Source: Oscillospiraceae bacterium (GTDB taxonomy: Bacteria; Bacillota; Clostridia; Oscillospirales; Oscillospiraceae). From it: a DNA stretch of 64,000 bases. The stretch is taken from positions 51,547-115,546 of the forward strand of contig JAFSJZ010000037.1 of the NCBI GenBank assembly GCA_017449185.1, given 5' to 3'. A program made the translations under genes and the position numbers. Below, piece after piece: positions 31,797 to 39,731 of this stretch (its first letter is position 1; each line of letters begins with the position of its first letter). Under the pieces are notes generated by a model, which saw only the letters and a list, made by a program, of their open reading frames with translations, was not told where the DNA came from and ran no database searches.

Positions 31797-34483
31797 TACT
31801 TCTTCCCGCTGATCGCCTTGCGGACGATGCCGCCGGTGCGCTTGACAAGACCCTCCGCGACCTTGATCGGCATGGTCTCAAAAGAGCCGGCCTCCCAGCT
31901 GCGGACTTTCTTGAGCTTGATCGCGTCGAACTTGCAGCGCGTCGTGCACAGGCCGCAGCCGATGCACATATACTCGTCGACCTTGGTCGCGCCGCAGCCG
32001 AGGCAGCGGGCTGTCTCCTTGCGGACCTGCTCTTCGGTGAAGGTCACGCGCGCGTCGGAGAAGGTCTTGGCCTTCGCCTCGTTGTAGCCGGGCAGCTGAC
32101 GGTGGTCGCGGTCGAAGCTGCCGACGTCGATCCTGGCCTTTTCCTTATTCAACGCCGTGATGTGCCGGCGGTCGCGTCCCGCCGTCAGCGTCTGGCCGGG
32201 ATGGACGAAGCGGTGCAGCGAGATCGCGGCCTCCTTGCCGGCTGCGATCGCGTCGATGGCGAACTTCGGACCGGTGTAGACGTCGCCGCCGACGAAGATG
32301 TCGCTCTGGTTGGTCTGGTAGGTAAGGGGATCGGCCAGCGCGGTGCCCTTCGGCGTGGTCTTGAGTTCGCCCACATCCAGGCTGCCCCAGTCGACGACCT
32401 GGCCGACTGCGCCGATCACGCTGTCGAGCTCGATCGTTTCGAATTTGCCGGTTCCGACGGGCTTCCTGCGTCCCTTCTCATCCGGTTCGCCGAGCTCCAT
32501 GAGCTCGACTTTCATGCCGCAGACTCTGCCGTTTTCTCCGAGGATCTCGACGGGCGCGCAGAGGAAGCGGAACTCGACCCCCTCGGCTTTGGCCTCTTTG
32601 ACCTCGTCGCGGTCGGCAGGCATTTCTTCCTCGCCGCGGCGGTAGATGATGTAAGTCTTGTCAGCGCCGAGACGGACGGCCGTGCGGCACACGTCCATCG
32701 CGACGTTGCCTCCGCCGACGACCGCACAGCGTTTGCCGATCTTGACCTTGTTGCCGAGGTTGACCTCGCGCAGAAAGTCGACGCCGCCGAGCACGCCCTC
32801 AAGCTCCTCGCCCGGGACCTTCAGCTTGGCGCTTTTCTGCGCGCCGATGGCGAGATAGAAGCCCTTGTAGCCCTCCTCGCGCAGCTGCTGGATCGTGACG
32901 TCCTTGCCGACCTCGACGCCGCAGCGGAACTCCACGCCCATCTCGCGCAGAATGTCGATCTCGGCGTTGAGCACATCCTTCTCCAGACGGAAGTTCGGGA
33001 TGCCGAGCGTGAGCATGCCGCCGGGGACGGGATTGCGGTCGAACACGGTCACGGGATAGCCTTTGTTGGCCAGATAGTAGGCGCAGCTCATACCCGCAGG
33101 GCCCGCGCCGATGATCGCGATCTTCTCGGTGAAGGGTTTCCCGGTCTGGTTGATCATTTTCGGAACGAAGCGGGTGGCCTCGTCGAGATCATGGTCGGCG
33201 ATGAAACGCTTGACCTCGTCAATGGCCACGGCCTCATCCACGCTGCCGCGGGTGCATTCCTGCTCGCAGCGTTTGTTGCAGATGCGGCCGCAGACGGCGG
33301 GGAAGGGGTTCTCTTTTTTGATGAGCTCGAGGGCGTCGGTGTACCTGCCCTGCGCCGCCAGCTTCAGATAGCCCTGTACGGCGATATGAGCCGGGCAGGC
33401 GGCCTTGCAGGGGGCGGTGCCGGTCGGTACGGTGTCCTCGAAGTTCTCGCGGTAATTGGGGTTCCAAACGTCCTTGGAGAAGATGACGTCGGTCATCTTT
33501 TTATACTCCGGCGCGCTGGTGTCCTCAGTCGTGGGCAGCTTCTGGCCGAGCTTGAGCGCGTTGCCGGGACAGGTCTCGACACACATGCCGCAGGCCACGC
33601 ACTTGGCCTCGTCGATCTCGGCGACGTAGTTCGAGCGGATGACGTCGCGCGCGCCGAACATCAGACCGACGCGCAGTCCGAAGCAGGCGCAGGAACAGCA
33701 GTTGCAGATCGCGGCGCTCTCGCCGGCCTCCTCAATGTTGGGGATGTCGTGCATGAGACCGTTTTCCTCGGCGCGCTTGATGATCTCCCACGCTTCCTCG
33801 CGCGTGATCTCACGGGCACGGCCGGTGCGGATATAATGTTCCGCGCCCTTGCCCATCTGAATGCACATCTCGTCGGCCAGATGGCCGCAGCCGTCGTTGA
33901 TCGAGGTGCGGGAGGAGCGGCAGGAGCAGGGCGAGACGGAGAACTTGTCATACTTGTTCAGATAGTAGGACAGCTTGTCGTAGTCGTGGACGGTGGGATC
34001 GTCGGAGATGGCGCTCTCGACGGGGATAACGCGCATCAGACCGTAGCCCTGCGGGATCATCGCGGACATGAGCTCCATGCGCTTGCGGGTGTATTCTTCA
34101 AACGCGCGGCCGACCTCCGGATGGGTCTCCAGCAGTTCTTTGTTGTTGACCATCATTTCGAGGATGCCGGGGGCAAAAATCTGCATGAAGTACTTGTCCA
34201 CGCCGTCTTTCTCGTCATAGGTGCAGCGGAAAATGCCGATCCAGGCGAGGCGCTTGGCGATCTTTTCGGTCTCCTCGACGCTCTTTCCGACCTTTTTGGC
34301 CAGATACTCGGCCGTGCGTTCCTTGCGCAGACCGGCAGCGATGGCCACATCGGCTTCGTCGTCGGTGACGATGTCGGCCATACAGTAGTATTCGGGGGCG
34401 TTCTCGTCGATCTTGTTGACCATTCCGGAAATGCCGCCGATGACTTTGCAGAGCTTAACGATTTTTGGCCTTAATTCTGCCAT
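31796..34483 (-). CDS. Multi-[4Fe-4S] FAD/NAD(P)H oxidoreductase (GltD-like)
   Basis: 895 residues. Residues about 1-290 are a conserved domain with cysteine clusters CSCRSS (near 186), DGC, and CNCCSCAC (near 260). A ferredoxin motif CVACGMCVETCP is near 295. A GltD-like region follows (CKAACPAH near 359, CGRICNKRCEQEC near 398), then FAD binding IIGAGPAGMSCAYYL (near 457) and NAD(P) binding VVGGGNVAMDVCR (near 588). Two more CxxC clusters end the protein (CLGCG and CIGCGLCTTRC). It looks like an electron-transfer flavoprotein; the acceptor is unknown. ATG 34483 follows AAAGGAGAG; the frame runs far upstream but lacks support. Confidence 0.87.
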   Translation of the reverse strand: MAELRPKIVKLCKVIGGISGMVNKIDENAPEYYCMADIVTDDEADVAIAAGLRKERTAEYLAKKVGKSVEETEKIAKRLAWIGIFRCTYDEKDGVDKYFMQIFAPGILEMMVNNKELLETHPEVGRAFEEYTRKRMELMSAMIPQGYGLMRVIPVESAISDDPTVHDYDKLSYYLNKYDKFSVSPCSCRSSRTSINDGCGHLADEMCIQMGKGAEHYIRTGRAREITREEAWEIIKRAEENGLMHDIPNIEEAGESAAICNCCSCACFGLRVGLMFGARDVIRSNYVAEIDEAKCVACGMCVETCPGNALKLGQKLPTTEDTSAPEYKKMTDVIFSKDVWNPNYRENFEDTVPTGTAPCKAACPAHIAVQGYLKLAAQGRYTDALELIKKENPFPAVCGRICNKRCEQECTRGSVDEAVAIDEVKRFIADHDLDEATRFVPKMINQTGKPFTEKIAIIGAGPAGMSCAYYLANKGYPVTVFDRNPVPGGMLTLGIPNFRLEKDVLNAEIDILREMGVEFRCGVEVGKDVTIQQLREEGYKGFYLAIGAQKSAKLKVPGEELEGVLGGVDFLREVNLGNKVKIGKRCAVVGGGNVAMDVCRTAVRLGADKTYIIYRRGEEEMPADRDEVKEAKAEGVEFRFLCAPVEILGENGRVCGMKVELMELGEPDEKGRRKPVGTGKFETIELDSVIGAVGQVVDWGSLDVGELKTTPKGTALADPLTYQTNQSDIFVGGDVYTGPKFAIDAIAAGKEAAISLHRFVHPGQTLTAGRDRRHITALNKEKARIDVGSFDRDHRQLPGYNEAKAKTFSDARVTFTEEQVRKETARCLGCGATKVDEYMCIGCGLCTTRCKFDAIKLKKVRSWEAGSFETMPIKVAEGLVKRTGGIVRKAISGKK

Positions 34484-34532
34484 GGTATTCTCTCCTTTAA
34501 GATTGAGTGTGGTCAGGATCTCTCTATTTAGT

Positions 34533-34560
34533 AGTATATTTGAAATAAACGGCAAGTCAA
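34533..34560 (-). promoter_or_regulatory. Promoter of the oxidoreductase-hypA operon
   Basis: On the minus strand TTGACT (34555-34560), a 16-base spacer and TATACT (34533-34538). Confidence 0.8.
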
Positions 34561-34638
34561 TAGCTTTTTTCCCAACGCCGGAGGGCTCGGTTTTCCTTAA
34601 TATTTCTGAAATGCGGCGTTCATGTTTTAGGAATGTTC

Positions 34639-34667
34639 TTGATTTTGCAACTTTTCTCATATATACT
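34639..34667 (+). promoter_or_regulatory. Promoter of the CYTH-lipoprotein unit
   Basis: TTGATT (34639-34644), 17-base spacer, TATACT (34662-34667). Divergent from the oxidoreductase promoter. Confidence 0.8.
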
Positions 34668-34702
34668 GAATGCCCGGACAACAGCGGGGACGGAGGCATA
34701 AC

Positions 34703-35209
34703 ATGGAGCATCTGGAAATCGAGCGGAAATTTCTCATTCGCATGCCCGACGCCTCCTTGCTGGAAAGGCTGCCTGTCTCCGAGATAGAGCAGGTCTATAT
34801 TCTGACGCCCGAAGGCGCGCGCGAGCGGATCCGCCGCCGCGATTATGGGGACAGGACCGTCTATACACACACGGCAAAGAGGCGTTTGAGCGATCTCACG
34901 CGCGTTGAGATCGAGCAAGAGATCACGGCGGAGAATTACCTTGAACTGCTTCCCCTGGCAGACCCGCTGCGCGGCCCTATCCGGAAGAAACGCTATCTTT
35001 TTGATTATGACGCTCAGCGCTTTGAGATCGACGTCTTCCCATTCTGGGACGACCGCGCGCTCATGGAGCTTGAGCTGGAGAATGAGAAACAGGAGATCCG
35101 ACTCCCGGAGGCGATCGAGATCATCCGCGAAGTCAGCTCCGACGGACGGTATACCAATTCTGCCATCGCCCGCGAGATCCCGCGGGAGTCTATAGAAAAA
35201 GAGGTTTGA
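34703..35209 (+). CDS. CYTH domain protein
   Basis: 168 residues. The N-terminal EIERKFLI is the ExExK signature of the CYTH/triphosphate tunnel fold, with further charged strands ARERIRRRDYG, RVEIEQEI, RKKRYLF and LELENEKQEI lining the tunnel. Relatives hydrolyse inorganic triphosphate or thiamine triphosphate; the substrate here is not known. ATG 34703 follows ACGGAGGCATAAC; an upstream in-frame ATG at 34670 falls against the promoter -10 box. One base separates it from the lipoprotein gene. Confidence 0.88.
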   Translation: MEHLEIERKFLIRMPDASLLERLPVSEIEQVYILTPEGARERIRRRDYGDRTVYTHTAKRRLSDLTRVEIEQEITAENYLELLPLADPLRGPIRKKRYLFDYDAQRFEIDVFPFWDDRALMELELENEKQEIRLPEAIEIIREVSSDGRYTNSAIAREIPRESIEKEV

Positions 35210-35210
35210 A

Positions 35211-36542
35211 ATGAAAAAGATCCTTTGTGCGATCCTTTGTGCGTGCATGATTTTTTCTCTCTGTGCCTGCGCAGAGCTTGACACGATCAAGAATACGGAG
35301 ATCCCGCCTCTCCCGACGCCGGAGTTGACGCCGGAGCCGACTATGACTCCCGCCGCGGAAGTGGTTCCGGAGGCGACGCCTGTACCGGCTGCGGACCTGA
35401 ACGAGCCGGTCCGTAGAGTATACGGAGCCGAGCTGGGCGACCGCGTGATCGTCTATACAAAGAAAACACAGGAGCATTTTGACATCCCGGACGGAGGACC
35501 GATCATTCTGATCTTCTCCTATGAAACGCCGACCGTTATGATCGACGGGCGGCCCGAAGCGGCGGAGAAAATCAACGAACAGCTTCGCCTGCTCGATGAG
35601 GTCTATATCTCCGGCTCCGGAAGCGACGGCGGCAGAGCGCAGCTTCTGGAAGAGGCGACGGATAATTACGGTTATGTGATGGATACCGGAGCAGACCTGA
35701 ACACGACCTTTTCCTCTGCCCGCACCGTCAAGGTCCTGCGCGCAGACGGCAGCGTCGTCAGCTTTCGTTACTGGACAAGCGTCTACACCGGCGGCACGAA
35801 GGACAAGCGCGGCTATCTCGGCTGCTCCTTTGACAGCGAAACCGGCGAAAAGCTGACGCTTGACAGCCTCTCAAGCGATCCTGAAACGCTCAGAAGCTAT
35901 CTTGCCGATCAGATCGTTGCTCTTGCCAGAGCGGATGAAACGCTCATGTCCCAGCTCTCACGCGGCGAGGGCGACTATACCGTAGCGCTCTCCGCTCTTG
36001 TACGCGACGGGAGCTGGTATTTCTCCGCCGACGGAATGGTGTTCTTTCCCGGCTACGGCGAACTCTCTCCCGAGGATGCGGGGATCGGCATCCCACTGTT
36101 CACCATTCCGTATGCCGCGCTCGAGGGTTATCTGGACGCTCGGTATCTGCCGGCAAAGCGCGACGGGGAGGCTTTCCTCAGCGTTGTGAAGCTCGACGCG
36201 GTCGAGGACGGCACCGTCAGGAGCGTCGGCCGACTCGAGGTCGAGGAAGGGGAGGAGCTTTACCTGACGGTTCAGGGCAAGGCCTATGACGTCAGTATCA
36301 GCAAGGCGGCCTACTATGATCAGGGCGAGGGCGACAACTTTTATGAGCGCGAACGCCTTTGGTATGCAAGCTATATGGACGACTGTGCTCTGCAGATCAA
36401 CGTGCGCGTCCCTGCCGGTATGCCGGATCTGATGATCAGCTATACCGATGCAGACTATGCCGAGCACCGTCTGCTGCTCAGCGAAAGCGAGGCGGACGGC
36501 GCTCCCGTTCTGGTAGACGATACGATCCAGGCCGTCGGCTGA
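35211..36542 (+). CDS. Lipoprotein with RsiV-like DUF3298 domain
   Basis: 443 residues. A lipoprotein signal peptide ends in the lipobox SLCAC near residue 19, followed by a Pro/Thr/Glu-rich linker (about 30-60). The central domain contains the lead TGEKLTLDSLSSDP and GSWYFSADGMVFFFP-like GIPLFTIPYAAL, resembling DUF3298 of RsiV. The C-terminal part (about 330-443) is unrecognised. RsiV binds lysozyme in Bacillus, but no sigma factor gene is adjacent, so that role is not assigned. Confidence 0.75.
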   Translation: MKKILCAILCACMIFSLCACAELDTIKNTEIPPLPTPELTPEPTMTPAAEVVPEATPVPAADLNEPVRRVYGAELGDRVIVYTKKTQEHFDIPDGGPIILIFSYETPTVMIDGRPEAAEKINEQLRLLDEVYISGSGSDGGRAQLLEEATDNYGYVMDTGADLNTTFSSARTVKVLRADGSVVSFRYWTSVYTGGTKDKRGYLGCSFDSETGEKLTLDSLSSDPETLRSYLADQIVALARADETLMSQLSRGEGDYTVALSALVRDGSWYFSADGMVFFPGYGELSPEDAGIGIPLFTIPYAALEGYLDARYLPAKRDGEAFLSVVKLDAVEDGTVRSVGRLEVEEGEELYLTVQGKAYDVSISKAAYYDQGEGDNFYERERLWYASYMDDCALQINVRVPAGMPDLMISYTDADYAEHRLLLSESEADGAPVLVDDTIQAVG

Positions 36543-36580
36543 AAAAGAGCAAAAATACCAAAGATTTCAACGGAAACTTG

Positions 36581-36609
36581 TTGACATTGCCAATCGGGCG
36601 TGTTATTAT
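36581..36609 (+). promoter_or_regulatory. Promoter of rplU-rpmA
   Basis: TTGACA (36581-36586), 17-base spacer, TATTAT (36604-36609). Confidence 0.88.
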
Positions 36610-36615
36610 ACCAAA

Positions 36616-36690
36616 GCCGCATTGAAGAGGCCGTGAAAGTCGGGTTCGTCCCGCGCCTCCAGAGCGAGTCCTGCAAGATGGGAGGAGTTC
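36616..36690 (+). ncRNA. Candidate L21 leader RNA
   Basis: Leader of rplU with nested pairing GAGGC (36627-36631) / GCCTC (36655-36659) and GGG/CCC inside, followed by the GGGAGGAG ribosome binding site. Firmicute rplU operons carry an autoregulatory L21 leader at this position; the match is by position and structure only. Confidence 0.45.
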
Positions 36691-36694
36691 ATTC

Positions 36695-37009
36695 GTGAAG
36701 CATGCTATCATCGTAACCGGCGGTAAGCAGTACCGTGTCGCAGAAGGCGACGTCGTCTTTATCGAGAAGCTCGACGCGGCGGCCGGCGAGGCCGTCAAGT
36801 TCGACCAGGTACTGGCCGTGATCGACGGCGACAACGCCGTTTTCGGCAAGCCCATGATCGAGGGCGCGTCCGTCAGCGCCAATGTCGTGAAGAGCGGCAA
36901 GGGCAGCAAGATCCGCGTCTACAAGATGAAGCCCAAAAAGGGTTACCGCAGAACGCAGGGCCACAGACAGCCCTACACGAAGGTCCAGATCGAAGCGATC
37001 AACGCCTGA
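36695..37009 (+). CDS. rplU: 50S ribosomal protein L21
   Basis: 104 residues from GTG at 36695, preceded by [16 protein letters not shown] at the N-terminus and [17 protein letters not shown] near the C-terminus are diagnostic. 38 bases separate it from rpmA, with no prp gene in between. Confidence 0.97.
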   Translation: MKHAIIVTGGKQYRVAEGDVVFIEKLDAAAGEAVKFDQVLAVIDGDNAVFGKPMIEGASVSANVVKSGKGSKIRVYKMKPKKGYRRTQGHRQPYTKVQIEAINA

Positions 37010-37047
37010 GCATCCGCAGCTATTATGACTAAAGGAGGAAAAACCTG

Positions 37048-37311
37048 ATGGCACACAAAAAAGGTATGGGTTCCACCAAGAACGGCCGCGACAGTGAGTC
37101 CAAGCGCCTCGGAACCAAGAGAGCCGACGGACAGTTTGTCCTGGCCGGCAACATCCTTGTCAGACAGCGCGGAACCAAGATCCACCCCGGCAACAACGTG
37201 GGCAAGGGGAAGGACGACACTCTGTTCGCCCTCATCGACGGCAAAGTGAAGTTCGAGCGCATGGGCAAGGACCGCAAGATGGTCTCTGTTTACGAAGAAA
37301 TCGCTCAGTAA
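37048..37311 (+). CDS. rpmA: 50S ribosomal protein L27
   Basis: 87 residues. Begins [20 protein letters not shown], so the N-terminal extension found in many Firmicutes (cleaved before the HKKG-type sequence by the protease Prp) is absent. A strong AAAGGAGGAAAAACC ribosome binding site precedes the ATG. Followed by a terminator. Confidence 0.97.
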   Translation: MAHKKGMGSTKNGRDSESKRLGTKRADGQFVLAGNILVRQRGTKIHPGNNVGKGKDDTLFALIDGKVKFERMGKDRKMVSVYEEIAQ

Positions 37312-37319
37312 AGCAAACA

Positions 37320-37354
37320 AAAAGACCGGACAGAAAACGAGTCCGGTCTTTTGT
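37320..37354 (+). terminator. Terminator of rplU-rpmA
   Basis: AAAAGACCGGAC / GTCCGGTCTTTT around a nine-base loop. Confidence 0.9.
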
Positions 37355-37385
37355 TTTGAGCCGTGTTTCAAGAGAAGGAGTAAGT

Positions 37386-38669
37386 ATGGCAGCATCTTTT
37401 GTGGATAAAGCCCGGATCACGGTCCGCGCGGGCAGCGGCGGCGACGGTGCGGTGGCCTTTCACCGTGAGAAATATGTCGCGGCGGGCGGCCCGGACGGCG
37501 GGGACGGAGGCCGCGGCGGCAGCGTAGTTTTTTCCGTGGACGACGATATGTCCACGCTGATGGACTTTCGCTACAAGCGCAAATACGTCGCCCAGAACGG
37601 CATGCCCGGTCAAGGCAAACGCTGCAACGGGCGGGACGGGGAGACGCTCGTCATCAAAGTCCCGCGCGGCACGGTCATCCGTGACACCGAGACCGGCGCG
37701 ATCATGCACGACATGTCTACCGGTGAGGATTGGATCGCCGCAAAGGGCGGCCGCGGCGGCTGGGGCAACACCCATTTCGCCACGCCCACGCGACAGGTCC
37801 CGCGTTTTGCCAAGCCCGGTCTGCCCGGCGAGAGTCATGATATCACACTCGAACTCAAGCTGCTGGCCGACGTGGGATTGATCGGCTTTCCCAATGTGGG
37901 CAAATCCACGCTCCTGTCCGTCGTCAGCAAGGCGCATCCGAAAATCGCAAATTATCACTTTACGACCCTGTTCCCGAACCTCGGGGTCGTCTATGTGGAC
38001 GAAGGAGTATCCTTTGTCATGGCGGACATCCCCGGCATCATCGAGGGCGCGTCCGAGGGCGCGGGACTTGGTCACGACTTCCTGCGCCATATCGACCGCT
38101 GTCGTCTGCTGGTGCACCTGGTAGACGTCTCGGGCAGTGAGGGCCGTGATCCGGTCGAGGACTTCGACGCGATCAACGCCGAGCTGCGCGAATACAGTCC
38201 GGAGCTTGCCGAGCGGCCGCAGCTCGTCGCGGCAAACAAGTGTGATCTGCTGGAAGAGGGCTCGGACAATCTTGAGCGCCTGCGCCGTCATGTTGCCGAG
38301 CGCGGTTTCCGGCTCTTTGAGCTGAGCGCCGCGACCCACGCAGGGACGCACGAACTGGTCGCGGAGTGCGCCGCCATGCTGCACGAGCTGCCCCCGATCG
38401 CAAGCTTTGAGGCGGACTATGTCCCGCCCGAGCCGAAGGTGGACACTTCCGGCGATCTCACGATCGAGAAGTTTGACGATATGTGGCTCGTCGAGGGCCC
38501 CTGGCTTCAGCGCCTGGTCGCGACGGTCAATTTCTCGGACTACGAGAGCCGTATGTTTTTCGACCGCATTCTGCGCGAGAGCGGCGTTTTCGCACGCATG
38601 GAGGAACTCGGCGTGCGCGACGGAGACACCGTCTGCATGTACGATCTGATGTTTGAATACAAAGAATAG
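37386..38669 (+). CDS. obgE: Ribosome-assembly GTPase ObgE/CgtA
   Basis: 427 residues in three domains. The glycine-rich Obg fold (about 1-160) has GSGGDGAVAFHREK and GGPDGGDGGRGGSV. The GTPase domain (about 160-330) has GFPNVGKSTLL, DIPGIIEGAS and NKCD. The C-terminal OCT domain (about 345-427) shows IEKFDDMWLVEGPWLQRLV. It supports large-subunit assembly. ATG 37386 follows GAAGGAGTAAGT. Confidence 0.97.
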   Translation: MAASFVDKARITVRAGSGGDGAVAFHREKYVAAGGPDGGDGGRGGSVVFSVDDDMSTLMDFRYKRKYVAQNGMPGQGKRCNGRDGETLVIKVPRGTVIRDTETGAIMHDMSTGEDWIAAKGGRGGWGNTHFATPTRQVPRFAKPGLPGESHDITLELKLLADVGLIGFPNVGKSTLLSVVSKAHPKIANYHFTTLFPNLGVVYVDEGVSFVMADIPGIIEGASEGAGLGHDFLRHIDRCRLLVHLVDVSGSEGRDPVEDFDAINAELREYSPELAERPQLVAANKCDLLEEGSDNLERLRRHVAERGFRLFELSAATHAGTHELVAECAAMLHELPPIASFEADYVPPEPKVDTSGDLTIEKFDDMWLVEGPWLQRLVATVNFSDYESRMFFDRILRESGVFARMEELGVRDGDTVCMYDLMFEYKE

Positions 38670-38682
38670 CTTTTTGACAACA

Positions 38683-38714
38683 GTGCCGCGCAGGTCAGAC
38701 AACCTGCGCGGCAC
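38683..38714 (+). terminator. Hairpin after obgE
   Basis: GTGCCGCGCAGGT / ACCTGCGCGGCAC with a short loop. No T-tract follows, so it may be a transcript-end or stabilising hairpin rather than a strong intrinsic terminator. Confidence 0.55.
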
Positions 38715-38829
38715 ACAACGTTATCATCATAAACCATACGTTCGATTTCGTCAATATATGTAACAAAAAATAAAAAGAAAACTTCTGTTTTGTACAATTT
38801 TTACAAGACTTCTTTGTCTGCTCTGCCGA

Positions 38830-38858
38830 TTGCATTCTGTGTTTCGATTTGCTATAGT
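38830..38858 (+). promoter_or_regulatory. Promoter of the candidate structured RNA
   Basis: TTGCAT (38830-38835), 17-base spacer, TATAGT (38853-38858). The predicted start is near 38865. Confidence 0.75.
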
Positions 38859-39054
38859 ATAGACAGAAAGGGAAATCCCCTATGACATAAACCGCCCTGA
38901 ATTTGCACGGGGCGAAGGGGCTCTCGGGAAAGGAAATGTTCCGGCACATATAGTTTACTCACTATACGAGTTTATGATGAATGTGTGATGTGGCCGTTGA
39001 ATGGATTTCAAAGCCCGTAAGAAGCCCAAATCTGCAGAAAGAGAGGTAACCAGG

Positions 39055-39084
39055 ATGTTAGATACCAAGAACACGGAGAAATAA
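39055..39084 (+). CDS. Nine-residue leader-like peptide frame
   Basis: ATG at 39055 with GAGAGGTAACC seven to twelve bases upstream encodes MLDTKNTEK and stops within the 5' arm of the next hairpin. It could be a leader peptide or part of a purely structural RNA. Translation is not proven. Confidence 0.3.
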   Translation: MLDTKNTEK

Positions 39085-39124
39085 CCCCTGACTGTGGAGT
39101 TGAGTGGATCAGTCAGGGGTTATT
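39080..39124 (+). terminator. Long hairpin downstream of the peptide frame
   Basis: A 14-base stem AATAACCCCTGACT / AGTCAGGGGTTATT with a 17-base loop, followed by TTCG. Weak T-tract; it may act with the next terminator. Confidence 0.65.
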
Positions 39125-39143
39125 TCGTTATATGCGTTGTTTG

Positions 39144-39173
39144 CAGCAGCCGGTGGAGGCTGTTGTTTTTTTT
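39144..39173 (+). terminator. Intrinsic terminator of the candidate RNA unit
   Basis: CAGCAGCC / GGCTGTTG around GGTGGA, followed by eight Ts. Confidence 0.85.
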
Positions 39174-39256
39174 ATCCATATTTTTCAAGACAGACGTCCG
39201 CATATCTTCTTTTCTGCGGCAAAAGATAAGCACGGACAAGGGAAAACAGAACCGAC

Positions 39257-39328
39257 GCATCTCCGGGCGACACAGACCGGGTGATCGGGCCTGTTTTCAC
39301 CCGGTCCAATCTGATGAAAAGGAGATGC
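39257..39328 (+). promoter_or_regulatory. SASP leader that can pair with its ribosome binding site
   Basis: GCATCTCC (39257-39264) is perfectly complementary to GGAGATGC (39321-39328), which contains the ribosome binding site of the SASP gene. Inside, GACCGGGTG (39275-39283) pairs with CACCCGGTC (39298-39306). The two helices could be stacked and block translation. Confidence 0.6.
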
Positions 39329-39333
39329 AAACG

Positions 39334-39534
39334 ATGGCTTACAATTCCAGCAACCAGCTCGTGAACCCGAACGCTCGCGAGGCGATGGACAGATTCAAGA
39401 TGGAAGCCGCTTCCGAAGTCGGCGTCAATCTGAAGAACGGCTATAACGGCGACCTCACCAGCCGTCAGGCCGGCTCCGTCGGCGGCCAGATGGTCAAAAA
39501 GATGATCGAGGCCTACGAAAACGGCATGAAGTAA
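39334..39534 (+). CDS. Alpha/beta-type small acid-soluble spore protein
   Basis: 66 residues. The family core is visible: AREAMDRFKMEAASEVGV, containing the E-VG-type site cut by the germination protease GPR, and SRQAGSVGGQMVKKMI. These proteins coat and protect forespore DNA. ATG 39334 follows AAGGAGATG; the frame is open upstream but without a start that fits. It should be under forespore SigG control, though I could not place a convincing SigG promoter. Confidence 0.95.
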   Translation: MAYNSSNQLVNPNAREAMDRFKMEAASEVGVNLKNGYNGDLTSRQAGSVGGQMVKKMIEAYENGMK

Positions 39535-39549
39535 TCGCAAAGCGATTGA

Positions 39550-39582
39550 TTGCAGGACGGCGCTGCCGCCCTGCAATTTTCT
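39550..39582 (+). terminator. Terminator of the SASP gene
   Basis: TTGCAGGACGGC / GCCGCCCTGCAA around GCT, followed by TTTTC. Confidence 0.85.
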
Positions 39583-39596
39583 TGCGTATTTACATA

Positions 39597-39625
39597 TTGA
39601 CAAGTTTTGTCGTATAGCGTATCAT
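39597..39625 (+). promoter_or_regulatory. Promoter of the arsR-ATPase operon
   Basis: TTGACA (39597-39602), 17-base spacer, TATCAT (39620-39625). Confidence 0.88.
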
Positions 39626-39633
39626 CAAATCAA

Positions 39634-39653
39634 ATATGAAGAAGCGTTCATAT
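39634..39653 (+). promoter_or_regulatory. Candidate ArsR/SmtB-type operator
   Basis: ATATGAA-GAAGCG-TTCATAT, a perfect inverted repeat matching the TGAA-N6-TTCA core of SmtB/ArsR-family operators. It covers the predicted transcription start, so bound repressor would block the promoter. Confidence 0.7.
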
Positions 39654-39731
39654 AACGATCACTCCATGGCGAAGCGCATAGAAAGTGTTTCGCCTCGGTT
39701 GTTTTACGGGATAACGGAGGCGCATGAGCAA

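Larger units (their letters stand above)
38865..39173 (+). ncRNA. Candidate structured RNA of unknown class
   Basis: About 300 bases from a clear promoter to an intrinsic terminator, without a gene of normal size. It contains GC-rich pairing segments near 38875-38930, a TATAGTTTACTCACTATA palindrome-like stretch (38949-38966), the sequence GGATTT...AAATC around 39003-39032, then AGAGAGGTAACC followed by a nine-codon frame (ATG at 39055, stop at 39084). It does not show tmRNA, RNase P or SRP RNA signatures that I recognise. It lies upstream of a spore-protein gene but is separated from it by a terminator. Confidence 0.5.

Noticed and set aside
32102-34474. A 790-codon plus-strand open frame antisense to the oxidoreductase gene
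   Set aside because: The minus-strand frame has clear Fe-S, FAD and NAD motifs; the plus-strand frame has none and is a by-product of GC-rich codon use.
38865-39173. Assignment of the RNA unit to 6S RNA, tmRNA, SRP RNA or RNase P
   Set aside because: I could not find the conserved sequences of tmRNA, SRP or RNase P, nor a convincing 6S central bubble; class left open.
39173-39256. SigG promoter for the SASP gene
   Set aside because: GCATA and GATA-like elements are present but the spacing and -10 match are too weak to call.
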